A program made the position numbers and the translations under genes. The notes beneath the pieces are model-generated. The model had not been told where the DNA came from. It did not search any database and was given only the letters and a program-made list of their open reading frames with translations. From Duganella sp. BuS-21 (GTDB lineage: Bacteria; Pseudomonadota; Gammaproteobacteria; Burkholderiales; Burkholderiaceae_D): a stretch of DNA of 64,000 nt. The DNA lies in assembly GCA_041874725.1 (NCBI GenBank), contig CP097466.1, positions 3,658,001-3,722,000 of the forward strand. Direction: 5' to 3'. The stretch's first letter is position 1. Every line of letters begins with the position of its first letter. Shown piece by piece: positions 1-9,481 of the stretch.

Positions 1-592
1 GCGTTTGCAGCGGCCCCGGCGAAATGGCGTGAACGCGGATGCCGCGCGGCCCCAATTCATACGCCAGATATCTGCACGATGCTTCCAGGGCCGCCTTCAC
101 CGGTCCCATGACGTTGTAGTTGGGGACCACCTTTTGTGCGCCGTGATAGCTCATGGCGAACATGCTGCCGCCAGCGGTCATCAAGGGTGCGGCCAGCTTT
201 GCCATGCGGATGAAGGAGTGGCACGAGACGTCCATCGCTTGCAAGAAGCCTTCCGTCGAGCAGTCCAGCAAACCGCCCTGCAAATCGGCTTTCGGTGCGA
301 AGGCGATGGAGTGGACCAGAATGTCGAGTGTGCCCTGCCCGGCCAGCGTGGCGAATACGGCTTCCAGTTGGCCTGCCTGCGTGACGTCCAGCGGCAGCAG
401 TTGCGCCTCGATTTCTGCCGCCAGCGGGGCGACATGCGGCAGCGCTTTTTCGTTCAGGTAGGTCAGCACGACCTCGGCGCCGAGCTTGCGGAAAGCCAGC
501 GCGCAGCCCCAGGCGATGGAATGTTCGTTGGCGACGCCTACCACCAGCGCGCGCTTGCCTGACAAAATCGGATAGATCGTTTCGGTATTCAT
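1..592 (-). CDS. fabI: Enoyl-ACP reductase, FabI-type SDR (3' end beyond the window)
   Basis: FabI reduces trans-2-enoyl-ACP with NAD(P)H in the last step of each fatty acid elongation cycle, in the cytoplasm. The 197 residues visible start at ATG 592 and show a Rossmann nucleotide-binding start (GVANEHSIAWG, about residues 19-29) and the FabI active-site pattern NYNVMGPVKAALE, giving Tyr149, Tyr159 and Lys166 in the spacing of the E. coli enzyme; RGIRVHAISPGP follows. The start codon overlaps the ackA stop codon (ATGA), so it is the third gene of a coupled pta-ackA-fabI operon. A pta-ackA-fabI arrangement is known in rhizobia and some betaproteobacteria. It is probably an accessory copy, but whether it is the only FabI of the cell cannot be told here. 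The C-terminus is missing because the window starts inside the gene. Confidence 0.88.
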   Translation of the reverse strand, partial: MNTETIYPILSGKRALVVGVANEHSIAWGCALAFRKLGAEVVLTYLNEKALPHVAPLAAEIEAQLLPLDVTQAGQLEAVFATLAGQGTLDILVHSIAFAPKADLQGGLLDCSTEGFLQAMDVSCHSFIRMAKLAAPLMTAGGSMFAMSYHGAQKVVPNYNVMGPVKAALEASCRYLAYELGPRGIRVHAISPGPLQT

Positions 593-1812
593 GCCGCCTC
601 CTTCACCACCAGTTCCAGCGCATGACGCGCGATCATCAGTTCCTCGTTGGCCGGCACCACCCACACCGCGACCTTGCTGCCGGTGGCGCTGATGCGCGCG
701 CAGCCATCGACGCCATCGACCCCAACTCCGCCGACTGCGGCCGCGTTGGCGGCATCGTCCAGTTGCACGCCCAGCCAGGCAGCGTCGCGACAGACGGCGG
801 CACGCAGGGCGGCGCTGTTCTCGCCTATGCCGCCCGAGAACACCAGGGTATCCAGCCCGCCCAGCGCAGCGGCCAGCGAGCCAAGCTCGCGGCCTATGCG
901 ATAGATCATCAAATCGATCGCCTTACGCGCACGCGGGTCGCAGCTCTGTTCCAACGTGCGCATGTCCGACGAAATCCCGGAAACGCCCAACAGCCCGGAC
1001 TCCTGGTACATCAACTTCTGCACCGCCGCCACATCCATGCCCAACTCCTGCATGAGGTACAACACCACGCCGGGATCGAGCGCGCCGCAGCGCGTGCCCA
1101 TCGGCAGGCCATCGACGGCCGTGAAGCCCATGGTGCTCGCCACGCTGCGGCCGCCATCGATGGCACACATGCTCGCGCCATTGCCCAGATGCGCAGCCAC
1201 CACGCGGGCGCCGGCCAGGCCCGTACCCATCTGCGGCAGAACGCTGGCAATGTACTCATACGACAGGCCGTGGAAGCCATACCTTCGCACTCCCAGATCC
1301 GTAATCCGCTGCGGCAGCGCAAACTCCTGTGCCTGCTCCGGCTGGCCAACGTGGAACGCGGTATCGAAGCACGCCACCTGCGGCACGTGCGGCGCCATCG
1401 CCAGCAGCGAGCGCACCGGCGCCAGGTTGTGCGGCAAATGCAGCGGCGCCAGTGGCACCAGCTTGTCCAGCGCATCCAGCATGGCCGCGTCCAGGCGTTG
1501 CGGACCGCTGTAGGCGACGCCACCGTGCACGATCCGATGGCCCACTGCCACCACCTGTTGCCCGTCCAGATGCGTATGCGCGAAGTCAAACAGGAAGCGC
1601 ATGCCGCCTTCGTGGTCCAGCGGACCATCGCGCCATTCACGCTCGGACACTAGCGCACCTTGCGCGTCCTGCGCAATGAAGCGCGCCATGCCTGAATACA
1701 GGTTTTCGATCTTGCCGCGCAGCGTCAAACCCAGCGCCGGGCCACTGAACATCGAAAACTTGATGCTAGACGAACCTGCGTTGATGACGATAATGCTGTC
1801 GGTCGCTTGCAT
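589..1812 (-). CDS. ackA: Acetate kinase
   Basis: It interconverts acetyl phosphate plus ADP with acetate plus ATP in the cytoplasm, the second step of the Pta-Ack pathway. The 407-residue product has the usual family length and signatures: INAGSSSIKFS near the N-terminus, GHRIVHGG, FDTAFH, YGFHGLSYEY, AHLGNGAS, GLPMGTRCGALDPG and the C-terminal SGGIGENSAALR. I chose ATG 1812 because the protein then begins MQATDSIIVINAGSSS as in homologues; the frame stays open 33 codons further upstream, into the end of pta. It starts 4 bases after the pta stop and its stop overlaps the fabI start, so the three genes are almost certainly co-transcribed and coupled. Confidence 0.95.
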   Translation of the reverse strand: MQATDSIIVINAGSSSIKFSMFSGPALGLTLRGKIENLYSGMARFIAQDAQGALVSEREWRDGPLDHEGGMRFLFDFAHTHLDGQQVVAVGHRIVHGGVAYSGPQRLDAAMLDALDKLVPLAPLHLPHNLAPVRSLLAMAPHVPQVACFDTAFHVGQPEQAQEFALPQRITDLGVRRYGFHGLSYEYIASVLPQMGTGLAGARVVAAHLGNGASMCAIDGGRSVASTMGFTAVDGLPMGTRCGALDPGVVLYLMQELGMDVAAVQKLMYQESGLLGVSGISSDMRTLEQSCDPRARKAIDLMIYRIGRELGSLAAALGGLDTLVFSGGIGENSAALRAAVCRDAAWLGVQLDDAANAAAVGGVGVDGVDGCARISATGSKVAVWVVPANEELMIARHALELVVKEAA

Positions 1813-1816
1813 GGCT

Positions 1817-2758
1817 TCAGCCCTCGATAACACGTGCACTGGACAGTTTACTGTGCGCCACCAGTACAGCGACCGCACACGATGCCAGACGAGCCTGTAC
1901 AGTATCTGCACGGCTGGTGAGTATCACCGGTACACGCGCACCGAGCACGATGCCGGCCGCACTGGCGCCGGCCATGAAGGTCAGGCTCTTGGCCAGCATA
2001 TTGCCTGCTTCCAGGTCCGGCGCGAGCAGCACATTGGCCTGGCCGGCGACCGGCGATTTCAGATTCTTGATGGCGGCTGCCGCGGGATCGATAGCGTTGT
2101 CCATCGCTAGCGGACCGTCGATCAGCGCGCCGGTGATCTGACCACGATCGGCCATCTTGCACAGTGCTGCGGCATCGATGGTCGAAGGCATTTTGGAGCT
2201 GACCGTCTCCACCGCCGCAAGGATGGCAACCTTGACCGGGTCGAAGCGCAGTATCTGCGCCAGGTCGATCGCGTTCTGCACGATATCGACCTTGTCGTCC
2301 AGCGTGGGGTTGATGTTGACGGCGGCGTCGGTGATGATGAGCGGCTCGGCGCGGCCCGGCACATCCATTACGAAGCAGTGGCTAAGCCGGCGCGCGGTAC
2401 GCAGGCCGGTGGCGGTGGACACCACGGCACCCATCAACTCATCGGTATGCAGGCTGCCCTTCATCAGCGCGGCGGCCTGGCCTTCGCGCACCAGCTGCAC
2501 GGCGCGTGCGGCAGAGGCGTGACTGTGTTCCGTATCGATGAGCGTCAGCGCCGAGATATCGAGCTGCGCTTCCTCTGCGGCCCGCGTGATGCGCGCTTTC
2601 GGGCCCACCAGGATCGGCGTAATCAATCCCAGCGCTGCGGCATCAAGTGCAGCTTCCAGCGCGCTGCGGTCGCAGGGATGGGCGACGGCAACGGTTACCG
2701 GGCCCACCTGCCGCGCTGCGGCAATCAATCTATCGTAATGCGGCTGCAGGACTTCCAT
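1817..2758 (-). CDS. pta: Phosphate acetyl/butyryltransferase
   Basis: It exchanges CoA and phosphate on an acyl group (acetyl-CoA + Pi to acetyl phosphate + CoA). The 313 residues match the short PTA/PTB catalytic domain without the N-terminal regulatory DRTGG part of the long enterobacterial Pta. Visible motifs are MKGSLHTDELMGAV (about 99-112), SHCFVMDVPG, IITDAAVNINP, IDGPLAMDNAID, and a glycine-rich C-terminus ending near IVLGARVPVILTSRAD. A strong Shine-Dalgarno (AAGGAGATCGC) precedes ATG 2758. It leads the pta-ackA-fabI operon. Members of this family also accept butyryl or propionyl groups, so the true substrate is not settled by sequence. The pairing with ackA argues for acetate or acetyl phosphate metabolism. 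Confidence 0.92.
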   Translation of the reverse strand: MEVLQPHYDRLIAAARQVGPVTVAVAHPCDRSALEAALDAAALGLITPILVGPKARITRAAEEAQLDISALTLIDTEHSHASAARAVQLVREGQAAALMKGSLHTDELMGAVVSTATGLRTARRLSHCFVMDVPGRAEPLIITDAAVNINPTLDDKVDIVQNAIDLAQILRFDPVKVAILAAVETVSSKMPSTIDAAALCKMADRGQITGALIDGPLAMDNAIDPAAAAIKNLKSPVAGQANVLLAPDLEAGNMLAKSLTFMAGASAAGIVLGARVPVILTSRADTVQARLASCAVAVLVAHSKLSSARVIEG

Positions 2759-2809
2759 GCGATCTCCTTGGTGGATGGCACGGGCATCATAGCAACTAGT
2801 GCAAATAAA

Positions 2810-2992
2810 TCAATCGTTTCTTGTGCGACGCCGCACTCCGAACCATAGACACAGTGCCACCGGCACGCCGAGCGCGAATGCGGAAACGTGGTCCCACACG
2901 CCATCGCCCACCAACGCCGAAATCAGGCCAACCAGAGTCAGAACCGCCAAGACGATCGGCGCGGCCCACATGCGCGTGACTGGACTGCTCAT
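2810..2992 (-). CDS. Small two-helix membrane protein next to PepSY gene
   Basis: The 60-residue product has two clear hydrophobic stretches (about residues 9-28 and 35-52) separated by a short loop, and ends in RRRTRND, a positive cytoplasmic tail. Its ATG overlaps the stop codon of the PepSY protein (ATGA), so it is translated with it. I do not recognise a named family. Its position suggests an accessory subunit or a small partner of the PepSY membrane protein in iron-related membrane chemistry; this is inference from coupling only. Confidence 0.7.
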   Translation of the reverse strand: MSSPVTRMWAAPIVLAVLTLVGLISALVGDGVWDHVSAFALGVPVALCLWFGVRRRTRND

Positions 2993-4164
2993 CGCGCGTC
3001 TCCTTCCGTCGCCAACGCCTTGGCCAGCGCCGGCAAGCCCTGCGTTTCATCCTTAGCAGCGGCGCTGCGTGCAGATACGGTCATGCCGCGCTTCAGCCAC
3101 AGATACAAACCGCTGCCCAGCACGAAGATGGTGATGACGTCCAGCGCCGCCCACAGGAATTGCATCCACGCGCCGCCGTAATCGCCGAAATGCAGCGGTT
3201 GCGAAATCAACAGGCCAGTGAGATACCACGGCAGTTCGCGGCGGTCGGTAATCTGCGTGGTCTGCGCATCGACCAGCACCGGCTTGTACAGGCGCGAAGT
3301 CAGCGCCTCGTCGCCGCGCATGAAAATGCCGTAGTGGTGAGGGCTGGAGAAGGCGGTGCCCGGGAAGGCGACAAAGCCGATCTTCATTCCCGGTTCCGCA
3401 GCCAGCGCGTGTTCCAGCGATTTCTGCATCGAGCCCAGTTGCGCCGGCGGCGGCAGGCCTTTGTATGGCGCGATCATTTGCGACATCTCGGTCACCTGCC
3501 AATACTTCAGCATCAGGTCGGCCCAGGTGTTGATCATGCCGGTGGCGCCCACCACCAACGCCCAGGTCATGGTCACGATGCCGAGCATATTGTGCAGGTC
3601 CAGCCACTTGACGCGCGGCCCGCGCTCGCGCCGCACTTCGCCGAATTCAAGCTTGCGCATGAACGGCGCATACAGCACCACGCCGGAGATGATGGCGACC
3701 ACCAGCAACAGGCCCATAAAACCGAGAAACAGCTTGCCCCACAAGCCTGCGTACAAATCCACGTGCAGGTGGAACATCACGCCGAGGAAGCTGCCTTCGA
3801 AACTCGGTTCGCCCAACACCTTGGCGGTGCGCGCATCGACCGCGATGGACTTGAATTTTTCATCGGTTGGATGATCGCCCATGGTCAGGAACCAGATCGC
3901 CGGATCGTCGGCTTCCTGTGACAGGTACATGGCGATCTTGTTCGGATACAGCGCCTTGCCGGCAGCGATCACATCGTCCATGCTGGCTTTGGGCGTATTG
4001 GCCGGCATCGCCGGCGCTTCGATGGCGTTGCCCAGCGCGTGATCGATCTCGTGATGATAAATCAGCGGCAGGCCGGTTACGCACAGCAGCAACATGAACA
4101 CGGTGCAGACCAGGCTGCTCCATTTGTGTATCCATGCCCAGCGGCGAACGGTATTAGGTGTCAT
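2989..4164 (-). CDS. PepSY-associated transmembrane protein (PiuB-like, iron/siderophore linked)
   Basis: An inner membrane protein of the PepSY_TM family, members of which sit beside siderophore receptors and are proposed to be ferric-siderophore reductases. The 391 residues show four hydrophobic segments: about 15-36, 137-163, 195-215 and 333-356, with PepSY-type periplasmic domains between. Conserved histidines fall in the N-terminal helix (WIHKW, IYHHEIDH), in MFHLHVDLYAGLWG (about 130-143) and in WLDLHNMLGI, as expected for haem or metal binding. It is divergent from a Fur-box-like site at about 4207-4231 and from the remnant of a TonB-dependent receptor, which would be its natural partner. 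It overlaps the downstream small membrane gene by 4 bases. Confidence 0.85.
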   Translation of the reverse strand: MTPNTVRRWAWIHKWSSLVCTVFMLLLCVTGLPLIYHHEIDHALGNAIEAPAMPANTPKASMDDVIAAGKALYPNKIAMYLSQEADDPAIWFLTMGDHPTDEKFKSIAVDARTAKVLGEPSFEGSFLGVMFHLHVDLYAGLWGKLFLGFMGLLLVVAIISGVVLYAPFMRKLEFGEVRRERGPRVKWLDLHNMLGIVTMTWALVVGATGMINTWADLMLKYWQVTEMSQMIAPYKGLPPPAQLGSMQKSLEHALAAEPGMKIGFVAFPGTAFSSPHHYGIFMRGDEALTSRLYKPVLVDAQTTQITDRRELPWYLTGLLISQPLHFGDYGGAWMQFLWAALDVITIFVLGSGLYLWLKRGMTVSARSAAAKDETQGLPALAKALATEGDAR

Positions 4165-4206
4165 GTCGTGCTCCAGTTGCCGTACCCAGGTCGGTACTCA
4201 GGCCTC

Positions 4207-4231
4207 AATGATAATGCAAATTACTCTCATT
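4207..4231. promoter_or_regulatory. Fur-box-like operator
   Basis: The segment reads AATGATAATGCAAATTACTC followed by TCATT, close to the GATAATGATAATCATTATC Fur consensus and typical of sites in front of TonB-dependent siderophore receptors in proteobacteria. It lies between the PepSY gene (minus) and the receptor remnant (plus), 43 bases upstream of the PepSY ATG, so it could still repress PepSY when iron is plentiful. The call is by eye, not by a matrix score. Confidence 0.6.
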
Positions 4232-4239
4232 CAGAGCCA

Positions 4240-4537
4240 AAAATGGCGGCAAACGCTATGTCGGTGCGCGTGGCGCGCCGCTTCGGCACCGACGGCAACA
4301 CCGGCATCCGCGTCAACGCCAGCCGCCAACAAGCAGGAGCTGTCGGCCTGGACCCGCCTCGATATCGGCGCCAACTACGTGGCCCGCATCATGGACCGCA
4401 ACGTCACCTTCCGCGCGCGCATCGACAACGTCACCGACAAGAGCTACTGGGCTTCGGCCGGCGGCTACCCGAATGCGAACTACCTGATCCTGGGCGCACC
4501 GCGCACGGCTTCGGGATCGGCCAGCGTCGACTTCTGA
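4240..4537 (+). pseudogene. Remnant of a TonB-dependent siderophore receptor (C-terminal end only)
   Basis: The last 67 codons before the TGA at 4535-4537 read as the C-terminal strands of a TonB-dependent siderophore receptor: QELSAWTRLDIGANY, then FRARIDNVTDKSYWAS, then LILGAPRTASGSASVDF with the terminal Phe expected of an outer membrane barrel. Upstream of about 4325 this homology stops; a different frame reads RVARRFGTDGNTG, so there is a frame change as well. No signal peptide, plug domain or first 18 strands exist. The Fur-box-like site directly upstream suggests the promoter was kept while about 2 kb of the gene was lost. Its stop is adjacent to the stop of the convergent lipoprotein gene. 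Confidence 0.75.
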
Positions 4538-5911
4538 TTAATAGATCTCGCGGCGCAGGCGCTGCATCTGCTGGTCATGACGCTCGACCCAACGGCGGGC
4601 GTCATCCAGCTGGCGCTCCAGCCGTTGCAGATAGTCGACCAGTTCGCGCCGCTCCTGTTCGCGGCGGCGATCCTGTTTGGCCGTTTCGTCGTTGACGGGA
4701 CGGTCCTTTGCTTCCAGGTTGGAGCGGATCTCACGTTCCAATCGGCCCAGCCGGCCGCGCGCCTCGCGCACGCGGTTCGCCAGTTCATTTGCTTCCGCTA
4801 CCGCGTGCTGCTGTTTGGCCGCGACTACCTCAAAATCCTGGCCGCTGACGTAGGCGTGCTTTAACTGGTTCTGTGCGGCCGGTGCGCACACTTCCACCGC
4901 CATGCCGTTGCTGGCGCGACCTCGTTCAAAGGCGTTCTCCGGGGTGCAATAGCGTGCGTTCTCCTGGCGCCATGCGTTGGTGTAGGCATCGCGCGTTTCC
5001 GGAATCACGAACACCTTGTCGCGGCTGGCGTTGTTCATGCGCTGTTCCAGCATGAAGGGCTGACCGTAGCCGTCGGCCGCGCCGGTGTCGCGCCAATACG
5101 CGACCAGCCGCGCTTCCCAGGCCTGGCGATATTCCTGCTCGTGGATCTTCAGGCCCTTGGCCTTGGCTTCGCGGCCGCGCGTGCCGAACTCCCTGCCGTT
5201 GGTAGCGTCGGTGGTGCCCAGATTGCGCCAGTAGTTGACGATCTCCATATTCCACGCCGACCGGTAGGAGTCTTCCTGCACGTCCACGCCGGCGCTGCGC
5301 GCTGCGGCGGCACGGTTGCGGAATTCGCTGTCGGGCGTGCCGTTGCGGGCGTCGCTATAGCCCGCGTCCGACCAGAAAGTACGATTGCCGGCACGCCAGC
5401 CGTTGGTGTAAGCCTGGTCGTCGAAGCGCAGCGGCGTGGACGCGGCCTTGCTGCGATTGGCTTCCTTTTGCGTCAGTGGCAGGCCGGCCGTGCCTTCGCG
5501 TTTGCCGGTGTCGTTCCAGTAGGTGGAGTTGCCGGCGGTCCAGCCGGCATCGTAGGCGTTGGGATTGAGCGGCGTCTTGTGTTTGCGGACGTCTTCGCCC
5601 GACGCGTGTCTTGCGTATTGCGCCTGCGCGCCTTGTTCGCCGTCCTTGCCGCCCAGCGCGTACCATAGATCCCAATTGCCTTGCGCCCAGCCTGCGGTGT
5701 AGCGGGTGGACGCGTCGGCGATGGCCGGCTTGTCGGCGTGGTCGTCGCAGAAGTCCTTGCGCTCCGCGTAGTTGGCCGGCTCGCCGGACTTGCCGTCTTT
5801 GTGGCCGATGGCGGTCCAGTCGCCGACCTTGCAGTCTGCAACGCGCTGCATGTGGGACTGGCAGCCGGCCAGCAACAGGAGGAGAGGAATCAGACGCAAT
5901 GAGGTTTTCAT
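4538..5911 (-). CDS. Lipoprotein with about six DUF2799-like repeats and a C-terminal coiled coil
   Basis: The 457-residue protein begins with a lipoprotein signal (LLLLAGC, Cys17 as the lipidated residue), so it should be anchored in the envelope. The body consists of at least six copies of a unit with the pattern Y-x2-(G/A)W-x7-YW-x3-G-x2-(D)G, for example YTAGWAQGNWDLWYALGGKD, YDAGWTAGNSTYWNDTG, YTNGWRAGNRTFWSDAG, YRSAWNMEIVNYWRNLG and YRQAWEARLVAYWRDTG, plus a half unit after the lipobox. This resembles DUF2799, usually present in one or two copies. From about residue 350 onward the sequence is charged and Glu/Arg/Gln-rich with a coiled-coil look. Function unknown. It is a single gene convergent with the receptor remnant. 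Confidence 0.85.
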   Translation of the reverse strand: MKTSLRLIPLLLLLAGCQSHMQRVADCKVGDWTAIGHKDGKSGEPANYAERKDFCDDHADKPAIADASTRYTAGWAQGNWDLWYALGGKDGEQGAQAQYARHASGEDVRKHKTPLNPNAYDAGWTAGNSTYWNDTGKREGTAGLPLTQKEANRSKAASTPLRFDDQAYTNGWRAGNRTFWSDAGYSDARNGTPDSEFRNRAAAARSAGVDVQEDSYRSAWNMEIVNYWRNLGTTDATNGREFGTRGREAKAKGLKIHEQEYRQAWEARLVAYWRDTGAADGYGQPFMLEQRMNNASRDKVFVIPETRDAYTNAWRQENARYCTPENAFERGRASNGMAVEVCAPAAQNQLKHAYVSGQDFEVVAAKQQHAVAEANELANRVREARGRLGRLEREIRSNLEAKDRPVNDETAKQDRRREQERRELVDYLQRLERQLDDARRWVERHDQQMQRLRREIY

Positions 5912-6005
5912 GACCCGGATTATAGTGCCAGTTTTATAATCCGGGCCATCGATCGGCGGTAAGCTTGGTAACCGATCGTAACCGCGTAGCGGCTGCGCCC
6001 TCGGT

Positions 6006-7802
6006 TCAGGCGGCGATCGCCATATGGCTGTCGCGATGCTGAATCGCGTGGGCCAGGAAGGCGGCGGCGGTCAGCGGCTTGGCGAAGTGATAGCCTTGCG
6101 CGAGATCGCAGCCCCAGTCGCGGATCAGGCCCAGCGACCGCTCGGTCTCCACGCCCTCCGCCACCACCTGGTATTCCAGCTCGCGTGCCAGCGCAATCAA
6201 CGAGCGCACGATGCGCTGGTCGCGCGGATTGGCGTCCACATTGCGGATCAGCGACTGGTCGACCTTGACCACGGTGGCCGGCACCTTCTGCAGGTAGGCG
6301 AAGTTGCTGTAGCCGGTGCCGAAATCGTCCAGCGCAAGGCTCATGCCCAGGTCGCGGATGCCGTGCAGCGCCTTCAGGATGCCGGGGCCCTCCATCCATA
6401 TACCTTCGGTGCATTCGATTTCGACGTAGCGCGGATCGACGCTGAACTCGCGGCAGGTGGCGTGCAGCCGCTCCACGATGTCCTCCTCTTCAAAGTTATA
6501 GGCGGACAGGTTGATCGCCACCTTGATCGGATGGTCGGCCGCGTGCCATGCCGCGATTTGCTTGATGGCGGTGTGGATCACCCAGTGGCTCAGTGGGCCG
6601 ATCAAAGCCGTCTTTTCGATCAGCGGGATGAACTCCGCCGGCGACACCGGCCCCAGTTCCGCATGCGTCCACCGTAGCAGCGCCTCGGCGGCGAGGCAGG
6701 CGCCGTTGCACAGCTCATGCTTGGGCTGGTAGTACAGTTCGAACTGGTTGTTGGCGATGGCGTGCCGCACGTCGTTCAGCAGGCGGAAGGCGCGCTGCTG
6801 TTTTTCGTCTTCCGCATTGCTGTAGGAGCTCCAGCGCTGCTGATTGACCAGCGACTGGTTGACGGCGGCAGCCGCCTTGCGTGGGGCATCCTTAGCCGAG
6901 CCGGCGCACAGCTCGAATTGGACGATGCCGCCGAAACTCGACAGCACCATCGGAATATTCAGGCTGTTGAACGGCGCTAGCAGTTGCGGCTCCAGGCCAT
7001 GCAGGTAGCTGATGAAGCCATCGTTATCGGCATCCTGGGACAGGATGGCGAAGCGGGCGTCGGTCAGGTGATAGACCTGCGCCCTGCCCTCAAACAATCC
7101 AAGCAGGCGGGTGCCGACCTCACGCACCAGTTCATCGTACATCGGCGCGCCGAGCACGCGAATGATCTCGAAGGCCTTGGCGGAATCCGGCATGTCGATG
7201 TCTGCCAGCACGCGGTGCTCGCCGCTGTTCGAGCGGGCTTGCGCGGTCAGGTCTTCGAATAGCTGGTATTTGTTCGGCATGCCGCTGACCGCATCGACGT
7301 GGCCGACCGCGCGGCCCAGTGTAATGTGCGACATCACCATGCCGGCCAGGTTGGCCAGCGTGGCCTGTTGGGCGGCGGTCAGGCTGTGCGGCTGGGTGTG
7401 GATCACGCACAGCGCCCCGATGGCGTAGCCGTCCTGCGTAATCAGCGGCGCACCGGCGTAGAAGCGCACGGATTGCGGGCCGGTGACCATCGTGTTATCG
7501 GCAAAGCGTGCGTCTAGCAGCGTGTCCTCGACGATCAAGACGCTGGCTTGCTGGATGGTGTAGTTGCAAAACGTCTGGTCGCGCTGCGTGTTCGGCGGGC
7601 AGAAGCCGACGGTGGATTTCAGCCATTGGCGATCGCTGTCCAGCAGGGAGATGTACGAGCCGGCGACGCCGAACATGTCCATCGTCAGCCGCGTGATGGC
7701 GTCGAAGTATTCGCTGGTGTTGGTGTTCAGGATGCCGAGCTGCTTGAGCGCTTGCAGGCGCTCGGGCTCGGAGTGCTTGAGCAGTATGTCTTGCATCATC
7801 AT
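6006..7802 (-). CDS. Cyclic-di-GMP phosphodiesterase: GAF - degenerate GGDEF - EAL
   Basis: It should hydrolyse c-di-GMP in the cytoplasm. Order of domains in 598 residues: GAF about 25-165 ([24 protein letters not shown]), a GGDEF-like region about 170-330 in which the catalytic GG(D/E)EF loop is replaced by LTDARFAIL, and EAL about 350-590. The EAL domain keeps its catalytic residues: EALLRW, NLSA, the Glu of [22 protein letters not shown], and EGVETE plus QGYHFAKP. An active phosphodiesterase with a non-catalytic, possibly GTP-sensing GGDEF is therefore likely. Its ATG overlaps the stop of the chemoreceptor gene upstream (ATGA), so both are made from one mRNA. Three consecutive ATG codons (7802, 7799, 7796) make the exact start uncertain by two residues. 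Confidence 0.9.
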   Translation of the reverse strand: MMMQDILLKHSEPERLQALKQLGILNTNTSEYFDAITRLTMDMFGVAGSYISLLDSDRQWLKSTVGFCPPNTQRDQTFCNYTIQQASVLIVEDTLLDARFADNTMVTGPQSVRFYAGAPLITQDGYAIGALCVIHTQPHSLTAAQQATLANLAGMVMSHITLGRAVGHVDAVSGMPNKYQLFEDLTAQARSNSGEHRVLADIDMPDSAKAFEIIRVLGAPMYDELVREVGTRLLGLFEGRAQVYHLTDARFAILSQDADNDGFISYLHGLEPQLLAPFNSLNIPMVLSSFGGIVQFELCAGSAKDAPRKAAAAVNQSLVNQQRWSSYSNAEDEKQQRAFRLLNDVRHAIANNQFELYYQPKHELCNGACLAAEALLRWTHAELGPVSPAEFIPLIEKTALIGPLSHWVIHTAIKQIAAWHAADHPIKVAINLSAYNFEEEDIVERLHATCREFSVDPRYVEIECTEGIWMEGPGILKALHGIRDLGMSLALDDFGTGYSNFAYLQKVPATVVKVDQSLIRNVDANPRDQRIVRSLIALARELEYQVVAEGVETERSLGLIRDWGCDLAQGYHFAKPLTAAAFLAHAIQHRDSHMAIAA

Positions 7803-9481
7803 GCTCCCGCCGGCGCCGGCAGCAGCGCCGCCGATGCCGCTCCATGCGAGCCGCCACGCGAAGGAGCACGTGACAAGCTATGCGCAGACGGCGCGCGCCA
7901 GCCAGCCGGCTGCATCTTGAATACGCTGACCGCCTGGTTCAATTGCGCCGCCTGATCCTGCAGCACTTCCACTTCACCGGCCGCATGTTCCACCAGCGTC
8001 GCATTCTGCTGCGTCACCTGGTCCATCTGCGAGATCGCGCGGTTCACTTCCTCGATGCCCTGGCGCTGTTCGTCGCTGGCCAGTGTAATGGCACCGACCA
8101 TGTCGCTGACCTGCTTCACGCTATCGACAATGTCGCGCATGGTGCTGCCGGCGTGTTCCACCAGCCGCGTGCCGGCGTGGATCTTGGCCACCGATTCATC
8201 GATCAGCGACTTCACTTCGCGCGCGGCGGTCGAGCTGCGCTGCGCCAGGTTGCGCACTTCCGTCGCCACGACGGCAAAGCCACGTCCCTGCTCACCGGCG
8301 CGCGCCGCTTCCACGGCGGCATTCAAGGCCAGGATATTGGTCTGGAAGGCGATACCGTCGATCACGCTGATAATCACCTCGATCTTGCGCGACGACTCGT
8401 CGATGGCGTTCATGGTCTGCACCACTTCGCCGACGATCTCGCCGCCCTTGCTGGCGATGTCGGAAGCATTCTGCGCCAGTGAATTGGCGTCGCGCGCGCT
8501 GGCGGCGTTCTGCTTGACGGTGGCGGTCAGTTCCTCCATGGCCGACGCGGTCTCCTCCAGCGAGCTGGCCTGGTCTTCGGTGCGGCTGGAAAGGTTCTGG
8601 TTCTGCTCCGAGATCTGGTCGCTGATGCTGCCGACGGCCACGGCGGCGTCGTGCACCTCGGTCACCGTATGGCGCAGGTTGCGGCTCATCTTCACCAGCA
8701 CCGCCATGATGCTGTCCTGGTCCTTGGCGCGCAGCGCCACCTCGTGATACAGCTCGCCACGATCAACCGCATTGGCCAGGGCCTTCACCTCGGCCGGCTC
8801 GGCGCCCAGCGCGCGCAGCAGGTACTGCGTCACGCGCCACGCCACCACCGCGCCGATGGCGACCGCAATCGCCGCCGCCAGCAACGTCAGGGATTGGAAG
8901 TTGTGCGCGCCGTGCCGCGCCAGGGTGGATTCGGCCTCGGTCATATCTTCTTCCTGATCGATAAAGCCGTTGATGCTGGCCAGCCAATCGACGAACGCTG
9001 GCTTGGCCTGCTCCAGCATCATCCTGCGCGCGCCTTCGATATCGCCGGCGCGGCGCGCTTCGATGATCTTTTTAATCAACGGCATCGTGCGGGCTTCGCT
9101 CTGCTTGATCTTGTCGAGCCAACCGCGTTCGGCCGGCGTAATCTTCGTCTTGGCGTCATTGAAGAAGGCTTCCATCGGCTTGGCAGACTGCTGGTAATCC
9201 TGATCCAGCTTGTCGATCAAGGCCGTCACGCCGGCCAGGTCACCATCGGCGACCAGCGTCACGTCACGCAAAGCGATGGCGCGATCGTGCACACTGCCGC
9301 GAAAATTTATCGCATAGCGCTGCTTGACGTTATTGACTTCGCTGATATGCAGCAGGCTGTTGTCGATGGCGTTCACCTTGAACACGCTCAGTGCCGACAA
9401 CACCAGCATCATCGCGAGAATGATGCCGAACCCGATTCCTAGCCTGGCGGCCACACTGATTTCTTTTTTATTGACTTCCAT
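7799..9481 (-). CDS. Methyl-accepting chemotaxis protein
   Basis: A transmembrane chemoreceptor of 560 residues. It has an N-terminal helix (about 13-34), a periplasmic four-helix-bundle-like sensor (about 35-195), a second helix (about 197-218), a HAMP segment, and a signalling domain (about 270-525) with the invariant hairpin tip [20 protein letters not shown] followed by [13 protein letters not shown]. Methylation-type segments ([15 protein letters not shown]) are visible. It has no NWETF-like C-terminal CheR/CheB tether; the tail is Ala/Pro/Ser-rich. A good Shine-Dalgarno (AAGGAG) precedes ATG 9481. It is coupled by a 4-base overlap to the EAL phosphodiesterase gene, which suggests joint control of swimming and c-di-GMP. 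The ligand cannot be told from sequence. Confidence 0.95.
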   Translation of the reverse strand: MEVNKKEISVAARLGIGFGIILAMMLVLSALSVFKVNAIDNSLLHISEVNNVKQRYAINFRGSVHDRAIALRDVTLVADGDLAGVTALIDKLDQDYQQSAKPMEAFFNDAKTKITPAERGWLDKIKQSEARTMPLIKKIIEARRAGDIEGARRMMLEQAKPAFVDWLASINGFIDQEEDMTEAESTLARHGAHNFQSLTLLAAAIAVAIGAVVAWRVTQYLLRALGAEPAEVKALANAVDRGELYHEVALRAKDQDSIMAVLVKMSRNLRHTVTEVHDAAVAVGSISDQISEQNQNLSSRTEDQASSLEETASAMEELTATVKQNAASARDANSLAQNASDIASKGGEIVGEVVQTMNAIDESSRKIEVIISVIDGIAFQTNILALNAAVEAARAGEQGRGFAVVATEVRNLAQRSSTAAREVKSLIDESVAKIHAGTRLVEHAGSTMRDIVDSVKQVSDMVGAITLASDEQRQGIEEVNRAISQMDQVTQQNATLVEHAAGEVEVLQDQAAQLNQAVSVFKMQPAGWRAPSAHSLSRAPSRGGSHGAASAALLPAPAGA

